The notes under the pieces are model-generated. The model was given only the letters and a program-made list of their open reading frames with translations, had not been told where the DNA came from and did no database searches. Shown one piece after another: positions 7,331 to 17,980 of a DNA stretch of 64,000 nt. Location: positions 124,001-188,000 of the forward strand of contig NZ_JAUCBP010000002.1 in assembly GCF_030362855.1 (NCBI RefSeq), in the 5' to 3' direction. This DNA comes from Neoalteromonas arenosi. Lineage in GTDB: Bacteria; Pseudomonadota; Gammaproteobacteria; Enterobacterales; Alteromonadaceae. The number at the start of each line of letters is the position of its first letter. Within the stretch, counting starts at the first letter, position 1. The translations under genes were made by a program, and so were the position numbers.

Positions 7331-9793
7331 ATGAAAGTTATGAAATTTGGCGGCTCGTCGCTTGCAGATGCTGAACGTTATCTGGGGGTCGCCGAAATCA
7401 GCCAACAAGCACACCAATCCGGCGGTGCAGCGGTTGTACTATCGGCCCCTAAAGGCGTGACAAACGCATTGTCATTGTTGTGCGATGAAGCTGCTGCCAA
7501 TAAAGATTTCGGTGAACTGTTTGCCAAACTTGAAATGACATTACACAGCATTGCCACTGAGTTACATCAAGTCCATGAAAACTTTGCAGTCGAGCAGGTA
7601 AAAGCCTTCATTGACCAACGGTTAAGCGGTTTGGCTGCTCAGCTTGAAGGCGTAAGGTTACTCAAAATGGCGCCGCCGGCTGTCACAGCAGGAATTCTCA
7701 GTACCGGTGAATACGTCAGTGTGACGATTTTCAGCCATTTGCTAAGCGCATTAGGGATCCAAAATCGCATCTTAGACCCGGTAGAATACGTGCTGGCTGA
7801 GGGCGATTATCTCGATAGCATAGCGGACTTACAAGCGAGTAAGTCACGCTTTACCAACGTGCCAACCGATGGCAGTGAATGCTTAATAATGCCGGGATTT
7901 GTTGCCGCAAATAACGAGGGTGAGAAAGTCACGTTGGGTCGCAACGGCTCTGATTACTCAGCGGCCATATTAGCCGCGTGTATAGATGCCCAGTGCTGCG
8001 AAATTTGGACTGACGTTGACGGTGTTTATAATGCCGACCCGAATCAAGTTGAAGGCGCAGTATTACTCGACAAGCTAACCTATCAAGAAGCGATGGAGTT
8101 AAGCTATTTTGGCGCCAAGGTTCTGCACCCCAAGACCATTGGGCCAATCGCCCAGTTCCATATTCCGTGTTGGATTAAAAATACGCTAAATCCCGCTGCT
8201 CAGGGGACGTTGATCAGTGCCGAAGCCAGCACTGTTTGGACTAGCGTGAAAGGCATATCACAACTGGATGATATGGCCATGTTCAACGTTGCAGGACCCG
8301 GTATGAAAGGCATGGTTGGTATGGCCAGCCGTGTGTTCGAAGTGTTAGCACATGCCAACATTTCAATTTGCTTGATCACTCAGTCTTCAAGTGAGTACAG
8401 CATCAGTTTCTGTATTCACGAAAAAGATGCAGACCGTGCTTTAGAAGTTTTACAAGAGGCGTTTGCATTAGAATTATCGAATCAATTACTCGACCCAATT
8501 GAAGTGCGTAAGGGACTTGCCATTGTAACCCTAGTCGGTGATGGAATGCGTCATCAAAAAGGCCTTGCAGCCAAGTTCTTCAGTGCGCTTGCACAAGCGC
8601 GTGTCAATAACGTAGCCATTGCACAGGGCTCTTCTGAGCGCTCTATCTCTACTGTGATAGAAGGCCGAAAGGGTAAAAAGGCGGTCAAAGTGATCCACCA
8701 GAATTTTTTCTCAAACTCACACACTATTGATGTGTTTCTGATTGGTTGTGGAACCGTAGGTTCAGCACTGTTAAAGCAAATTGAAAAGCAGCAACCTTTA
8801 TTACTCGACCGCAATGTTCGGTTGAACGTGTTTGGCATTGCCAACAGCCGTCAATTGTTACTCGAAAATGGCGGGATTACGCTTTCTACTGATTGGCAAT
8901 CACGCTTAAAGGCCGCCACTGAAGCTTTTTCAGTGGCTAAATTGAAGTCCTTTGTCAGTGAGAACTCTTTGGTTAATCCGGTGATTGTCGACTGTACTAG
9001 CAGTGAATCTATCGCCGACATGTATCACGAATTTCTCGAACAGGGTTTCCACGTCGTTACGCCGAACAAAAAGGCCAACACAAAAGCATTAGACTATTAT
9101 CATTCGCTGCACAAAACGGCGCTTGATACTAGCCGGCAGTATCTTTACGAGACCACTGTTGGTGCTGGCTTGCCGGTCATTGACAACTTACAAAAATTGC
9201 TCAGCGCTGGTGATAGTTTAGAGCGATTTGAAGGCATTTTATCAGGTTCATTGTCATACGTATTTGGTGAGCTAGAAGCTGGGCGAACACTGTCTGAAGC
9301 AACCAAAATAGCACGAGAGAAGGGTTATACTGAACCGGACCCACGCGATGATCTCAGTGGTATGGACGTTGCCCGAAAACTGTTAATTATGGCGCGCGAA
9401 GCAAACATGTCATTGGAGCTCAGCGATATTCAGATTGATCCGGTTTTACCCAAAGATTTTGATGCATCTGGCAGCGTAGATGAATTCCTAACAAATTTAG
9501 AGAAACTTGACGCTAGATTCGCCGAAAAAGTTAAAAATGTAGAGAAAAATGGTGAAGTTCTTCGATATGTTGGTCAGATAGTCGATGGTCAGTGCAAAGT
9601 GAGTATCGAATCTGTACCGCTTTCCCACCCTTTGGCAGCGGTCAAAGATGGTGAAAATGCGTTGGCAATCCACAGTGCGTATTACAATCCGATTCCTTAT
9701 GTTATAAGAGGGTATGGTGCAGGCGCTACGGTCACTGCCGCAGGCGTTTTTGCCGATGTACTTAGAACAATGCCATGGAAACAAGATGTCTAA
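7331..9793 (+). CDS. thrA: bifunctional aspartokinase I/homoserine dehydrogenase I
   Basis: 820 residues, the same length as E. coli ThrA. The N-terminal aspartokinase starts MKVMKFGGSS (KFGGSS phosphate-binding motif). A central ACT-type regulatory region follows (about 310-460, with GMVGMASRVFEVLAHANISICLI), then homoserine dehydrogenase with Rossmann motif FLIGCGTVGSAL near 466 and the catalytic stretches GILSGSLSYVF and DPRDDLSGMDVARK. It phosphorylates aspartate and reduces aspartate semialdehyde to homoserine; threonine feedback is expected from the family. The ATG at 7331 has GGGAG upstream; a longer in-frame start at 7256 would translate through the attenuator and is rejected. First structural gene of thrABC, overlapping thrB by 8 nt. 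Confidence 0.97.
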   Translation: MKVMKFGGSSLADAERYLGVAEISQQAHQSGGAAVVLSAPKGVTNALSLLCDEAAANKDFGELFAKLEMTLHSIATELHQVHENFAVEQVKAFIDQRLSGLAAQLEGVRLLKMAPPAVTAGILSTGEYVSVTIFSHLLSALGIQNRILDPVEYVLAEGDYLDSIADLQASKSRFTNVPTDGSECLIMPGFVAANNEGEKVTLGRNGSDYSAAILAACIDAQCCEIWTDVDGVYNADPNQVEGAVLLDKLTYQEAMELSYFGAKVLHPKTIGPIAQFHIPCWIKNTLNPAAQGTLISAEASTVWTSVKGISQLDDMAMFNVAGPGMKGMVGMASRVFEVLAHANISICLITQSSSEYSISFCIHEKDADRALEVLQEAFALELSNQLLDPIEVRKGLAIVTLVGDGMRHQKGLAAKFFSALAQARVNNVAIAQGSSERSISTVIEGRKGKKAVKVIHQNFFSNSHTIDVFLIGCGTVGSALLKQIEKQQPLLLDRNVRLNVFGIANSRQLLLENGGITLSTDWQSRLKAATEAFSVAKLKSFVSENSLVNPVIVDCTSSESIADMYHEFLEQGFHVVTPNKKANTKALDYYHSLHKTALDTSRQYLYETTVGAGLPVIDNLQKLLSAGDSLERFEGILSGSLSYVFGELEAGRTLSEATKIAREKGYTEPDPRDDLSGMDVARKLLIMAREANMSLELSDIQIDPVLPKDFDASGSVDEFLTNLEKLDARFAEKVKNVEKNGEVLRYVGQIVDGQCKVSIESVPLSHPLAAVKDGENALAIHSAYYNPIPYVIRGYGAGATVTAAGVFADVLRTMPWKQDV

Positions 9794-10754
9794 AATGCCT
9801 TTGCGCACTACTACTGCCTTTGCGCCAGCTTCAATAGGAAACCTTAGTTTAGGGTTTGACGTTTTAGGTGCGGCGTTACGTCCGATTGATGGGCACCCCT
9901 TAGGTGATTCGGTACAAATAGCGGGTGCTGAACACACCACGTTGACCGTCAGTGGTCGATTTGCCGATAGGCTCCCCGGCGAGCCTCGCGATAATATAGT
10001 ACTGCAGTGCTACGACTATTTTGTCGAGCAGTTAGCAAAACGAGGAATTGGCGCACACGCGGTTGCTATTCACTTAGAAAAGTGCTTGCCGATCGGCAGT
10101 GGTCTGGGCAGCAGTGCAGCTTCTATCGTGGCTGCTTTGCACGCATTTAACGCCTTCTATCAAGCGCCTTTTAACCAAGATCAACTGTTACATATGATGG
10201 GTGAGTTGGAGGGGCGTATTAGTGGCAGCGTACATTATGACAATGTCGCGCCAGCCTATTTAGGGGGTATCACCCTAATGACCGGTGATGATCAACAACC
10301 GGCAACTATTCTGCCCGCAATACAGCACTGGTATTGGGTGGTGTGTTATTCCGGGTTGAGTGTATCAACGTCGGCAGCGCGCAAAATCTTACCCTCGCAA
10401 TACAGTCGCGAAGACTTGTTGACCTTTGGTCGACAGCTGGGCGTTTTTGTTGATGCGTTGTATCGTGGCGATGCGTTGAGTGCTGGGCGCGTGATGCACG
10501 ATGTGGTCGCCGAGCCATGGCGCAAAAGCTTACTCCCCGGTTTTGACGACGCACGCGAGCAGTGCTTGGCATTGAACGGTAAAGCCTTTGGTATTTCAGG
10601 CTCTGGGCCCACGGTGTTTTGTGTGGCTGAGGATCTTGACGATGCGCGCAATATACAAGAATACTTAGATAAACAATATGTCCAGAATGACGACGGTTTC
10701 AGTCATATCTGTACAATCCCTGATGTTGGGGCAACAGCAGAATACAGCGAGTAA
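9786..10754 (+). CDS. thrB: homoserine kinase
   Basis: 322 residues. GHMP-kinase family: N-terminal FAPASIGNLSLGFDVLGAAL, ATP-binding LPIGSGLGSSAASIVAAL, then MGELEGRISGSVHYDNVAPAYLGG and the late FGISGSGPTVF. Converts homoserine to O-phosphohomoserine, the substrate of ThrC. The ATG at 9786 overlaps the end of thrA by 8 nt and has GGAAAC upstream; an ATG three codons later (9795) is an alternative. An in-frame upstream extension would read through the C-terminal coding region of thrA in another frame and lacks support. Confidence 0.96.
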   Translation: MSKMPLRTTTAFAPASIGNLSLGFDVLGAALRPIDGHPLGDSVQIAGAEHTTLTVSGRFADRLPGEPRDNIVLQCYDYFVEQLAKRGIGAHAVAIHLEKCLPIGSGLGSSAASIVAALHAFNAFYQAPFNQDQLLHMMGELEGRISGSVHYDNVAPAYLGGITLMTGDDQQPATILPAIQHWYWVVCYSGLSVSTSAARKILPSQYSREDLLTFGRQLGVFVDALYRGDALSAGRVMHDVVAEPWRKSLLPGFDDAREQCLALNGKAFGISGSGPTVFCVAEDLDDARNIQEYLDKQYVQNDDGFSHICTIPDVGATAEYSE

Positions 10755-10759
10755 GAGTA

Positions 10760-12046
10760 GTGGATTTAGTTAACTTAAAAGTTGCGCAGCAACGCGTCGA
10801 TTTTCCTACAGCCGTAAAGACTGGGTTGGGCCAGCAACAAGGCTTGTTTTTTCCCGAGCAATTTACGCCTCTGGATAATATAGATGCCCTGTTAGACTTA
10901 CCTTTAGTTGAACGTAGCACAGCAATTCTAAAGCACCTTATCGGTAGCGATTTAGCTGATGCGACGATTGAACAGATTGTCGCTACTGCATTTAACTTTC
11001 CTGCAAAAGTAGAAAGTATCAGTAATGAAGTTCATTGTTTAGAGCTCTTTCACGGTCCAACCTTGGCGTTTAAAGATTTTGGTGGCCGCTTTATGGCGCA
11101 GTGTTTAGCCAACATCAGCGATGGTGAGAAAATAACCATTCTAACTGCTACTTCGGGTGATACCGGAGCCGCAGTGGCTCATGCTTTTCATGGGTTGGAT
11201 AACATCAATGTTGTGATCTTATTTCCGAAAGGCAAAATCAGTCCTTTACAGGAAAAGCTATTTACAACCTTAGGTGACAATATTCACACCGTGGCGATTG
11301 AAAGTGACTTTGACGCCTGCCAAGCATTAGTCAAACAGGCATTTGACGATCCCGAAGTTCGCGACGGTTTGCACTTAAATTCTGCAAATTCAATCAATAT
11401 CAGTCGCTTATTGGCACAAGTTTGCTACTACTTCGAAGCTGTTTCACAGTTGCCAAAAGAGGCGCGAGGTAAGCTTGTGGTTTCGGTGCCAAGCGGTAAT
11501 TTTGGTAATTTAACTGCGGGTATCATTGCTAAAGTATTGGGATTACCGATTAAGCGTTTTATTGCTGCAACAAACGTGAACGACACTGTGCCGCGCTATT
11601 TGCGCACCGGCAAGTGGCAACCAAAACCCACTCAAGCAACCTTGTCAAATGCGATGGATGTGAGCCAGCCGAACAACTGGCCACGCATAGAGGCCATGCT
11701 TGAACGCGGTGAGATCAAGCCTGCCGAAATCAAGGGTGAGATGATTGATGAGGAGTATACTCAGCTGGCGATGAAGCAATTAGCCAAGCAAGGTTATATC
11801 AGTGAGCCTCATGCTGCCGTAGCATACAGAGCGCTGACTCAGCACCTTGAAGAAGGAGAGGTGGGTTTATTCTTGGGTACAGCCCATCCTGCTAAGTTTC
11901 GTGAATCGGTAGAAAATGTCTTAGGTCAGCCGATCAACTTACCCGGCCCATTGGCTGATGTAGCCGGTAAAGAGAGTTTGGCACTGGACGTGGATAACGA
12001 TTATGAGGCTCTCAAGGCCCACATGTTTAAGGTTTTAGGTGCTTGA
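10760..12046 (+). CDS. thrC: threonine synthase
   Basis: 428 residues, PLP-dependent, last step of threonine synthesis. The N-terminus ([29 protein letters not shown]) aligns with E. coli ThrC, the PLP lysine is Lys105 in [11 protein letters not shown], and [15 protein letters not shown] and [12 protein letters not shown] are the phosphate-binding loops. The start is GTG at 10760, 5 nt after the thrB stop. The stop codon overlaps the ung ATG by one base (TGATG), so ung is coupled to the operon. Confidence 0.96.
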   Translation: MDLVNLKVAQQRVDFPTAVKTGLGQQQGLFFPEQFTPLDNIDALLDLPLVERSTAILKHLIGSDLADATIEQIVATAFNFPAKVESISNEVHCLELFHGPTLAFKDFGGRFMAQCLANISDGEKITILTATSGDTGAAVAHAFHGLDNINVVILFPKGKISPLQEKLFTTLGDNIHTVAIESDFDACQALVKQAFDDPEVRDGLHLNSANSINISRLLAQVCYYFEAVSQLPKEARGKLVVSVPSGNFGNLTAGIIAKVLGLPIKRFIAATNVNDTVPRYLRTGKWQPKPTQATLSNAMDVSQPNNWPRIEAMLERGEIKPAEIKGEMIDEEYTQLAMKQLAKQGYISEPHAAVAYRALTQHLEEGEVGLFLGTAHPAKFRESVENVLGQPINLPGPLADVAGKESLALDVDNDYEALKAHMFKVLGA

Positions 12047-12705
12047 TGACCACCTGGACGGATGTGCTTGGTAGCGAAAAGCAGCAGCCGTATTTTGTCG
12101 AGTTAATGAACGAAGTGGCGCGCCGCCGTGCCGCGGGTGTCACTATTTATCCGCCTAAAGATGCGGTGTTTAATGCCTTTGCGACAACGCCGTTTGAAGA
12201 CATTAAGGTTGTGATTATCGGTCAGGATCCCTATCACGGGCCACTGCAGGCGCATGGCTTGAGCTTTTCTGTTCCCGACGGGGTAAAACCGCCGCCTTCG
12301 TTAGCGAATATCTACAAAGAGCTCGATCGCGACTATTCTGACTTTACCATCCCCAAACACGGAAATTTAACTGCCTGGGCGGAGCAGGGGGTATTACTGC
12401 TTAATACGGTGTTAACCGTTGAAGCAGGCAATGCTCATTCGCATGCGAAGTTAGGTTGGGAGCAGTTCACCGATGCGGTTATCGCTACCATTAATCAACA
12501 CAAAGAGCAGGTGGTGTTCATGTTGTGGGGCGGGCACGCACAGAAAAAGGCTCGTCAAGTAGACGCAGCGCGTCATTGCGTGTTGACCGCGCCACACCCT
12601 TCGCCACTGTCTGCACATCGCGGCTTTATCGGTTGTGGACACTTTTCCAAGGCCAATAACTATCTATTGGAGACTAATCGCAGTCCCATCAATTGGCAGG
12701 TTTAA
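12046..12705 (+). CDS. ung: uracil-DNA glycosylase
   Basis: 219 residues, family 1 UDG. Active-site motif GQDPYHGP at 59-66 with catalytic Asp61, and the DNA-intercalation motif [11 protein letters not shown] near 184. Removes uracil from DNA for base-excision repair. The ATG overlaps the thrC stop by one base; a TTG one codon earlier is less likely. Linkage to thrABC means it may share attenuation control unless an internal promoter exists. A terminator-like palindrome follows. Confidence 0.97.
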   Translation: MTTWTDVLGSEKQQPYFVELMNEVARRRAAGVTIYPPKDAVFNAFATTPFEDIKVVIIGQDPYHGPLQAHGLSFSVPDGVKPPPSLANIYKELDRDYSDFTIPKHGNLTAWAEQGVLLLNTVLTVEAGNAHSHAKLGWEQFTDAVIATINQHKEQVVFMLWGGHAQKKARQVDAARHCVLTAPHPSPLSAHRGFIGCGHFSKANNYLLETNRSPINWQV

Positions 12706-12727
12706 AAACCTTAGTACCTAGATCAGA

Positions 12728-12751
12728 AACGGCCGCATATGTGCGGCCGTT
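12728..12751. terminator. terminator-like palindrome after ung
   Basis: Ten-base arms AACGGCCGCA / TGCGGCCGTT with a TATG loop lie between the convergent ung and DUF3545 genes. The T-run on either side is short (TTTCTG on the minus strand, TATCATTT on the plus), so termination efficiency is uncertain. Confidence 0.55.
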
Positions 12752-12756
12752 ATCAT

Positions 12757-12927
12757 TTAATTGATTGCTGAATCCAGGTCAAAATCCATGTCGAATTCGG
12801 CGAGTTCTTTTTCTAGTCTGAAACGGTCTTGAATCGCTTCGATTTCTCTCCATTTGCGTTTTTTGTTTCGTTGTTTGCTCGTTTTAGTTTCACTATCTGC
12901 CATCGCGAATACATCTTTTTTATTCAC
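12757..12927 (-). CDS. DUF3545-like small protein
   Basis: 56 residues, starting at GTG 12927 with a strong TAAGGAG ribosome site. The core KKRKWREIEAIQDRFRLEKELAEFD is the recognisable part of the DUF3545 family of short gammaproteobacterial proteins. It is basic in the middle and strongly acidic at the C-terminus (DMDFDLD), with no signal or membrane segment. Function unknown. Convergent with ung; about 258 bp of non-coding DNA lies upstream before the next gene on the other strand. Confidence 0.8.
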   Translation of the reverse strand: MNKKDVFAMADSETKTSKQRNKKRKWREIEAIQDRFRLEKELAEFDMDFDLDSAIN

Positions 12928-13185
12928 GGCGATCTCCTTATAGTTATTTTGCGCACACTACGATTACCGGAGTAGTAATATCGAAAAATACGGCTCCGAC
13001 GACTCATTAATATCACAACGTGGCTAAATATAAAACTGAAATGTTAATTTATGGTTAACATTTGATGGCTTTTATTTGACGAACAGTAAAGTGACTAAGT
13101 GTCTGGTTTAGGGGACGAACTGAGTTGTTATCTATGAACTCTAATTTTAGCCTAGTTTATAGTGGTAAATTAAACAGAGGGTATT

Positions 13186-13965
13186 GTGCGGTCTCTTTTA
13201 ATCGGTCTTATCTGTATTGGCACAATAGGTTGTGGCAGTGGCGCGCCTCAGGACACTTCGTCGCCGTCAGAAGTGACCCTCCCCGCGCCTAGTGAGCCAG
13301 TGCCAGAAGATGCTCAAATACAAGTCTTGTTCATTGGCAATAGCCATAGCGCATCCAATAACTTGTCTGGAATGGTCAAATATCTGATTAACCAAAACGT
13401 TTCAGGAAAAAAAGCGCTTACAGAACGCGTTCAACGCTATGGCTTTTTGATTGACCATGCCGTTTCAGAATCCACTCTAGCGCACTTGGAATCGCGAGAC
13501 TGGACACATGTGGTGTTGCAAGCGCAAAAATATTCACAAAGCTTTCAAGTTGATTACCCGATAACTGGCGCACTGAGCTTGATTGCGAAAATTGAACAAA
13601 CTAACGGTCAGGCAATTATGTTTCCAGAGTGGGCACAGCGTAACAGGCCAAGTGAAACAGAATATATCCATAATATCCATGTCAATATTGCTACTCAGAC
13701 GAATGCCTGTATTGCGCCAATAGGGTATGCATGGGAGCGCGCGTTAGAAATTAGGCCTGACGTTCGTTTACATGCCGCTGACGGCAACCATGCTTCATTG
13801 TTGGGAAGTTTCTTAACCGCTCTCGTGCTTTTCGAAACAATTACAGGCGAGCCTGCGGACCTTATTTCACCGTCACAGGAATTTGCTATTGATGCCGAAA
13901 CGCAGTTGTTTTTAGCGCAAATGGCGACGTACGCTCACGCCCATCATCCAGCATGTGACTATTAA
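13186..13965 (+). CDS. SGNH/GDSL-hydrolase-like lipoprotein
   Basis: 259 residues. Lipobox-like TIGC with Cys16 after a short hydrophobic signal, then a Pro/Ser-rich linker to about residue 42. SGNH block I is VLFIGNSHSASNN with nucleophile candidate Ser53; block V is DGNHAS with Asp199 and His202. The expected Gly and Asn blocks are less clear, so enzymatic activity is inferred, not shown. The start is GTG at 13186 (AGAGGG upstream). Likely an envelope-anchored esterase or acyl-carbohydrate hydrolase. Monocistronic, facing pgi, with 32 nt between stops. Confidence 0.7.
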   Translation: MRSLLIGLICIGTIGCGSGAPQDTSSPSEVTLPAPSEPVPEDAQIQVLFIGNSHSASNNLSGMVKYLINQNVSGKKALTERVQRYGFLIDHAVSESTLAHLESRDWTHVVLQAQKYSQSFQVDYPITGALSLIAKIEQTNGQAIMFPEWAQRNRPSETEYIHNIHVNIATQTNACIAPIGYAWERALEIRPDVRLHAADGNHASLLGSFLTALVLFETITGEPADLISPSQEFAIDAETQLFLAQMATYAHAHHPACDY

Positions 13966-13997
13966 ACATCATCCCGGCGTAAGACGGGACCTCATTA

Positions 13998-15653
13998 CTA
14001 CTTTTGCGCTGCTCTAAACGCTTCGATTTGTGCCGCTGTAGACGCGTCAAACTGGTTTAACTCGCGTTTGCCCAAAATGCCGTCTAACACTTGGTTGCCC
14101 AGCACTTTACCTAATTCCACCCCCCATTGGTCAAATGAATTAAGGCCCCAAATCGCACCTTGCACAAACACTTTATGTTCATACAATGCGACTAAAGCTC
14201 CTAATGTAAATGGATCTAATTTAAGGCAGGTAATGGTATTGCTTGGTTTGTTGCCCGGCATGGTTTTGTGCGCGGCAATACGGGCTTTCTCTTGATCATC
14301 CATTTCTTTGCCTTCCAAATCACTTAGGCACTCGGCGTAACTTTTGCCCTGCATCAGCGCTTGGGTTTGGCCAAAGCAGTTAGAGGCCAGCATCGCGTGA
14401 TGGGTGGCAGCGTCTTCACTGTCACCGTCATACACCGTGAGTGGTAAAATAAAGTCTGCTGGGATCAAGGTATTACTTTGATGGATTAATTGATGGAAAG
14501 AATGCTGACCGTTAGTGCCTTCACTACCCCAAATAATTGGCCCAGTAGCGCAATTCACTGAATTGCCTTGTTGAGCAACCTGTTTGCCGTTACTTTCCAT
14601 ATCAAGCTGTTGTACATAGGCCGGGAAACCGCGTAAATAATGGTAATATGGCAATAGTACATGGCTTTGAGCACCTTGGAAGTTGCGGTACCAAACACCC
14701 AACAATGCTAAAATTACCGGCATGTTTTGCTGCATTGGAGCAGTTTTAAAATGCTCATCCATGGCGTACGCGCCTTTTAGCAACTGCTCAAAATTGTCGT
14801 AACCAATACACAGTGCAATCGGCAACCCGATTGCTGACCATAGGCTGTAGCGGCCACCGACCCAGTCCCACATGGGAAAAATATTGTCAGGATCAATCCC
14901 AAACTCAACTGCTTTAGGTACATTCGAAGAGACACAGGCAAAATGCTTCGCGATGTCCTTTTGGCTGCCACCTTGTTCGATAAACCAAGCTTTAGCCGTT
15001 AGGGTATTTTGCAATGTCTCTTGGGTCGTGAATGATTTAGATGACATTAAGACTAGGGTTTCTGTGTGGTCAAGACCACCGAGGACATCACGGATATGGC
15101 AGCCGTCTACGTTAGCCACGAAATGCACTTTACACGCATCGGTGTGCAACGGCTTGAGGGCTTCGCTCATGATTTTAGGGCCCAAGAAAGAGCCACCGAT
15201 ACCGATAGCGACCACGTGTTTGATGGCTTTACCCGTATAGCCTTTGTGTTCACCCGAATGAATGGCTTGAGTAAATGCGGCCATTTTCGCCAATGTTGCT
15301 GCTACTTCAGGTGCGACATCCTCGCCATCCAGCATTATGGGGTCACCTGAAAAGTTACGCAGTGCGGTGTGCAATGCGGCGCGCCCTTCAGTTGAATTGA
15401 TTTTCTCACCCGCAAACATCGCATCTCGTTGAGCCTCGACGTTTGCGTAGCTGGCTAGTTCAAACAAAGCATCTAACACACTCGTATTGATTCGATTTTT
15501 CGAGTAATCGAGGTTTAAACCGCAGGCACTCAACGCATAATCAGATGCTCGGCTTGGCTCGGCAACAAACCAATCGCGCATGTGTTGCCCATCTAATTCT
15601 GCGGCTAAATGATTCAGCGTTTGCCAAGGTGTTGATGCCGTAATGTTTGTCAT
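13998..15653 (-). CDS. pgi: glucose-6-phosphate isomerase
   Basis: 551 residues, standard for bacterial Pgi. Interconverts glucose-6-phosphate and fructose-6-phosphate. Motifs: [17 protein letters not shown] (sugar-phosphate SIS region), [15 protein letters not shown], the catalytic [17 protein letters not shown] (Glu and His), and [37 protein letters not shown] near the C-terminus with the catalytic lysine. AAGGACACAGC precedes the ATG. It lies 29 nt downstream of tal on the same strand, so glycolytic and pentose-phosphate enzymes are probably cotranscribed. Confidence 0.97.
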   Translation of the reverse strand: MTNITASTPWQTLNHLAAELDGQHMRDWFVAEPSRASDYALSACGLNLDYSKNRINTSVLDALFELASYANVEAQRDAMFAGEKINSTEGRAALHTALRNFSGDPIMLDGEDVAPEVAATLAKMAAFTQAIHSGEHKGYTGKAIKHVVAIGIGGSFLGPKIMSEALKPLHTDACKVHFVANVDGCHIRDVLGGLDHTETLVLMSSKSFTTQETLQNTLTAKAWFIEQGGSQKDIAKHFACVSSNVPKAVEFGIDPDNIFPMWDWVGGRYSLWSAIGLPIALCIGYDNFEQLLKGAYAMDEHFKTAPMQQNMPVILALLGVWYRNFQGAQSHVLLPYYHYLRGFPAYVQQLDMESNGKQVAQQGNSVNCATGPIIWGSEGTNGQHSFHQLIHQSNTLIPADFILPLTVYDGDSEDAATHHAMLASNCFGQTQALMQGKSYAECLSDLEGKEMDDQEKARIAAHKTMPGNKPSNTITCLKLDPFTLGALVALYEHKVFVQGAIWGLNSFDQWGVELGKVLGNQVLDGILGKRELNQFDASTAAQIEAFRAAQK

Positions 15654-15682
15654 GCTGTGTCCTTAGAGTGAGAATGTAATTC

Positions 15683-16636
15683 TTAGAATTGCGCTAACAA
15701 GAGTTTTTCAAGTTTAACTTGGTCGGCAGCAAAGTTGCGAATACCTTCAGCAAGTTTTTCCGTTGCCATCGCATCTTCATTGTGCGCCCATCTAAAATCT
15801 GCTTCTGTTAGCGGTGCTGGTGCCGGTTGTGTATCTGTGGTTGGAGTAAGTTTCTGCACAACGTCACCCGCAGTATTGGCTAGTTCTTCAAGTAGTTGTG
15901 GACTAATCGTCAAGCGATCGCACCCCGCTAACTCGGTAATTTCATCAGTGTTACGGAAACTCGCGCCCATAACCACAGTATTGTAGCCGTGTTGCTTGTA
16001 GTAGTTGTAAATCTTAGTCACTGAAACAACGCCGGGATCTTCTGCTGGCGCGTAGCTTTCTTTGCCAGTTTGCTTTTTGTACCAGTCTAAAATACGACCG
16101 ACAAATGGCGAGATGAGGAATACCCCAGCTTCTGCACAGGCACGCGCTTGGGCAAAGCTAAACAGCAAGGTTAGGTTGCAGTTAATACCTTGTTGCTCAA
16201 GGTATTCTGCCGCTTTTATGCCTTCCCATGTCGAGGCAATTTTAATCAGAATACGCGATTTATCGACGCCAGCGTCGCGGTATAGGTCAATTAATTTCTG
16301 CGCTTTGGCAATTGTCGCTTGCGTATCAAACGACAAGCGAGCGTCTACTTCGGTTGAAATACGGCCGGGAATGATCTCTTGAATTTGTTTACCGATTAAT
16401 ACCGCGAGTTTATCGCCAGCATTTTCGACCTGCTGTTGCTCACTGCCACCTAATGCCTTTGCATAATCGATAGCTTCAGTGATCAGCTGTGCATACTGCG
16501 GAAGCTCAGCAGCTTTAAGTAGTAACGACGGATTAGTGGTAGCATCAACCGGTTGATATTTGCGAATGGCGTCAATATCGCCAGTATCGGCTACAACGGT
16601 TGTCATTGAACGTAAAGAAGACAGTTGATTGCTCAT
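15683..16636 (-). CDS. tal: transaldolase
   Basis: From the ATG at 16636 the product is 317 residues, the length of E. coli TalB, and begins [20 protein letters not shown], which aligns with TalB; an ATG four codons earlier (16648) is possible. Transfers dihydroxyacetone between sugar phosphates in the pentose phosphate pathway. Motifs: [16 protein letters not shown] and [19 protein letters not shown], the latter containing the Schiff-base lysine. Upstream of pgi in the same direction, divergent from yaaA. Confidence 0.95.
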   Translation of the reverse strand: MSNQLSSLRSMTTVVADTGDIDAIRKYQPVDATTNPSLLLKAAELPQYAQLITEAIDYAKALGGSEQQQVENAGDKLAVLIGKQIQEIIPGRISTEVDARLSFDTQATIAKAQKLIDLYRDAGVDKSRILIKIASTWEGIKAAEYLEQQGINCNLTLLFSFAQARACAEAGVFLISPFVGRILDWYKKQTGKESYAPAEDPGVVSVTKIYNYYKQHGYNTVVMGASFRNTDEITELAGCDRLTISPQLLEELANTAGDVVQKLTPTTDTQPAPAPLTEADFRWAHNEDAMATEKLAEGIRNFAADQVKLEKLLLAQF

Positions 16637-16807
16637 GTTTTTATCCATAAATTTCGATGCCTATAGAGTACAAGTGTGGGCTTTTGAGTGCTAGTGAAAC
16701 TGCAAATTTTGTAAGCTAAGTAATAAGTTTTCGTAATAACTTGGTTTTTTCGATCTCGCCGCAATCTTAGACGTACAATATTGCGATTATAGAAGTTAGG
16801 AGCAGTT

Positions 16808-17569
16808 ATGTTAGTCGTGCTATCACCGGCCAAGAATCTTGATGTCGAGCCGGTAAGCTTGTCGTTACCAGCGACTCAACCAGAACTAATGTCAGAAACC
16901 AGAGAATTGGTCGACACGTGTAAGCAGCTATCGCCTGCTAATCTAGCATCGCTGATGCGCATTAGTGATAAGCTTGCGCTTCTAAACGCCGAGCGTTTTA
17001 ACAGTTTTGAGTTTCCCTTCACCGTAGAAAATGCCAAGCCGGCAGTGCTTACATTCAATGGTGACGTATACACCGGACTAGATGCTGGTAGTTTGAGCGA
17101 AGATGATCTTGCTTTTGCCCAACAGCATGTGCGAATTTTATCGGGGCTGTATGGGGTATTGCGACCGCTTGACCTGATGCAAGCCTACCGCTTAGAAATG
17201 GGCACTAAGCTAGACAACCCGAAAGGTAAAAACCTGTATGAGTTTTGGGGTGATAAAGTCACTGAGCAACTCAACGCTGAGCAACAACCGGTATTGATTA
17301 ATCTCGCGTCGAATGAGTATTTTAAGGTTGTCAGTAAAAAGACACTGAACGCGCGTGTAATAACTCCTGTGTTTAAAGATACTAAAAACGGTAAGCTCAA
17401 AGTGATTAGCTTTTTTGCCAAAAAAGCACGCGGCTTGATGGCGCGATACATCATTGAAAATCGCGTAACTGACGCAGAGCAGCTGAAGCAATTTAACGCT
17501 GCAGGTTACACCTTTGATGCGACCTTAAGTTCGGATAAAGAATTAGTCTTCACTCGTCCTGAACAGTAA
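16808..17569 (+). CDS. yaaA: peroxide stress protein YaaA
   Basis: 253 residues. N-terminal [12 protein letters not shown] and later [25 protein letters not shown] plus [15 protein letters not shown] match the UPF0246/YaaA family throughout. In E. coli YaaA is induced by OxyR and limits iron-driven DNA damage during peroxide stress, binding DNA. AGGAG lies 7 nt before the ATG. Single gene between tal (divergent) and the VOC gene; no OxyR site was identified by eye. Confidence 0.93.
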   Translation: MLVVLSPAKNLDVEPVSLSLPATQPELMSETRELVDTCKQLSPANLASLMRISDKLALLNAERFNSFEFPFTVENAKPAVLTFNGDVYTGLDAGSLSEDDLAFAQQHVRILSGLYGVLRPLDLMQAYRLEMGTKLDNPKGKNLYEFWGDKVTEQLNAEQQPVLINLASNEYFKVVSKKTLNARVITPVFKDTKNGKLKVISFFAKKARGLMARYIIENRVTDAEQLKQFNAAGYTFDATLSSDKELVFTRPEQ

Positions 17570-17590
17570 TCATTGTAACTACCTTGAGAT

Positions 17591-17652
17591 CCCAGCTGAT
17601 GCTGTCTATACCTGAAGTAGTTCAACTACGGGAATACGCATATGGAGCTGGG
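17591..17652 (+). promoter_or_regulatory. nested inverted repeats spanning the VOC start codon
   Basis: Outer arms CCCAGCT (17591-17597) and AGCTGGG (17646-17652) enclose a perfect inner dyad GTAGTT C AACTAC (17617-17629). The outer 3' arm lies in the first codons of the VOC gene, so an RNA containing both arms could hide its start codon. Confidence 0.35.
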
Positions 17653-17977
17653 GCAATTTTCAGTCAGTCTAACGGTTAAAGATATGAGCAAAGCCAAAGC
17701 GTTCTATGAAGCTTTAGGTTTTGCTGCCATTGAAGGGTGTGGATCAATTAAGGACAATTGGTTGATATTGCAAAATGGCACGACCGTTATCGGTATTTTT
17801 AAAGATATGTTCGACAAGAACATACTTACATTTAACCCTGCCGATGCGCGCGGTATTGAGCGCGCAATGCAAGCACAAGGCTACACTCCAGTGAAAGCGA
17901 CAGAAGGTGAGTCAGGTCCTTGCCATTGTGTATTTCTCGACCCTGATGGCAACCAAGTGATGTTCGACCAACACTAG
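17642..17977 (+). CDS. VOC (glyoxalase/bleomycin-resistance fold) family protein
   Basis: 111 residues, one VOC domain with two beta-alpha-beta-beta-beta modules: FSVSLTVKDMSKAKAFYEALGF at the start and HCVFLDPDGNQVMFDQH at the end. The C-terminal DPDGN motif is typical, but the usual metal-ligand pattern is incomplete (Glu replaced in FSVSLTV). Substrate unknown; could be a glyoxalase-like enzyme or a binding protein. No clear purine-rich ribosome site precedes the ATG, and the start lies inside nested inverted repeats. Confidence 0.8.
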   Translation: MELGQFSVSLTVKDMSKAKAFYEALGFAAIEGCGSIKDNWLILQNGTTVIGIFKDMFDKNILTFNPADARGIERAMQAQGYTPVKATEGESGPCHCVFLDPDGNQVMFDQH

Positions 17978-17980
17978 CGG

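Noticed and set aside
7028-7417. 129-codon minus-strand frame across the thr leader
   Set aside because: It crosses the attenuator and the start of thrA on the opposite strand, has no ribosome site and no recognisable family. The plus-strand leader peptide explains the sequence better.
9497-9940. 147-codon minus-strand frame over the thrA/thrB junction
   Set aside because: Antisense to two certain genes, no ribosome site, unconvincing composition; a shadow frame.
16062-16382. 106-codon plus-strand frame inside tal
   Set aside because: Antisense to the transaldolase catalytic region; no independent start signals.
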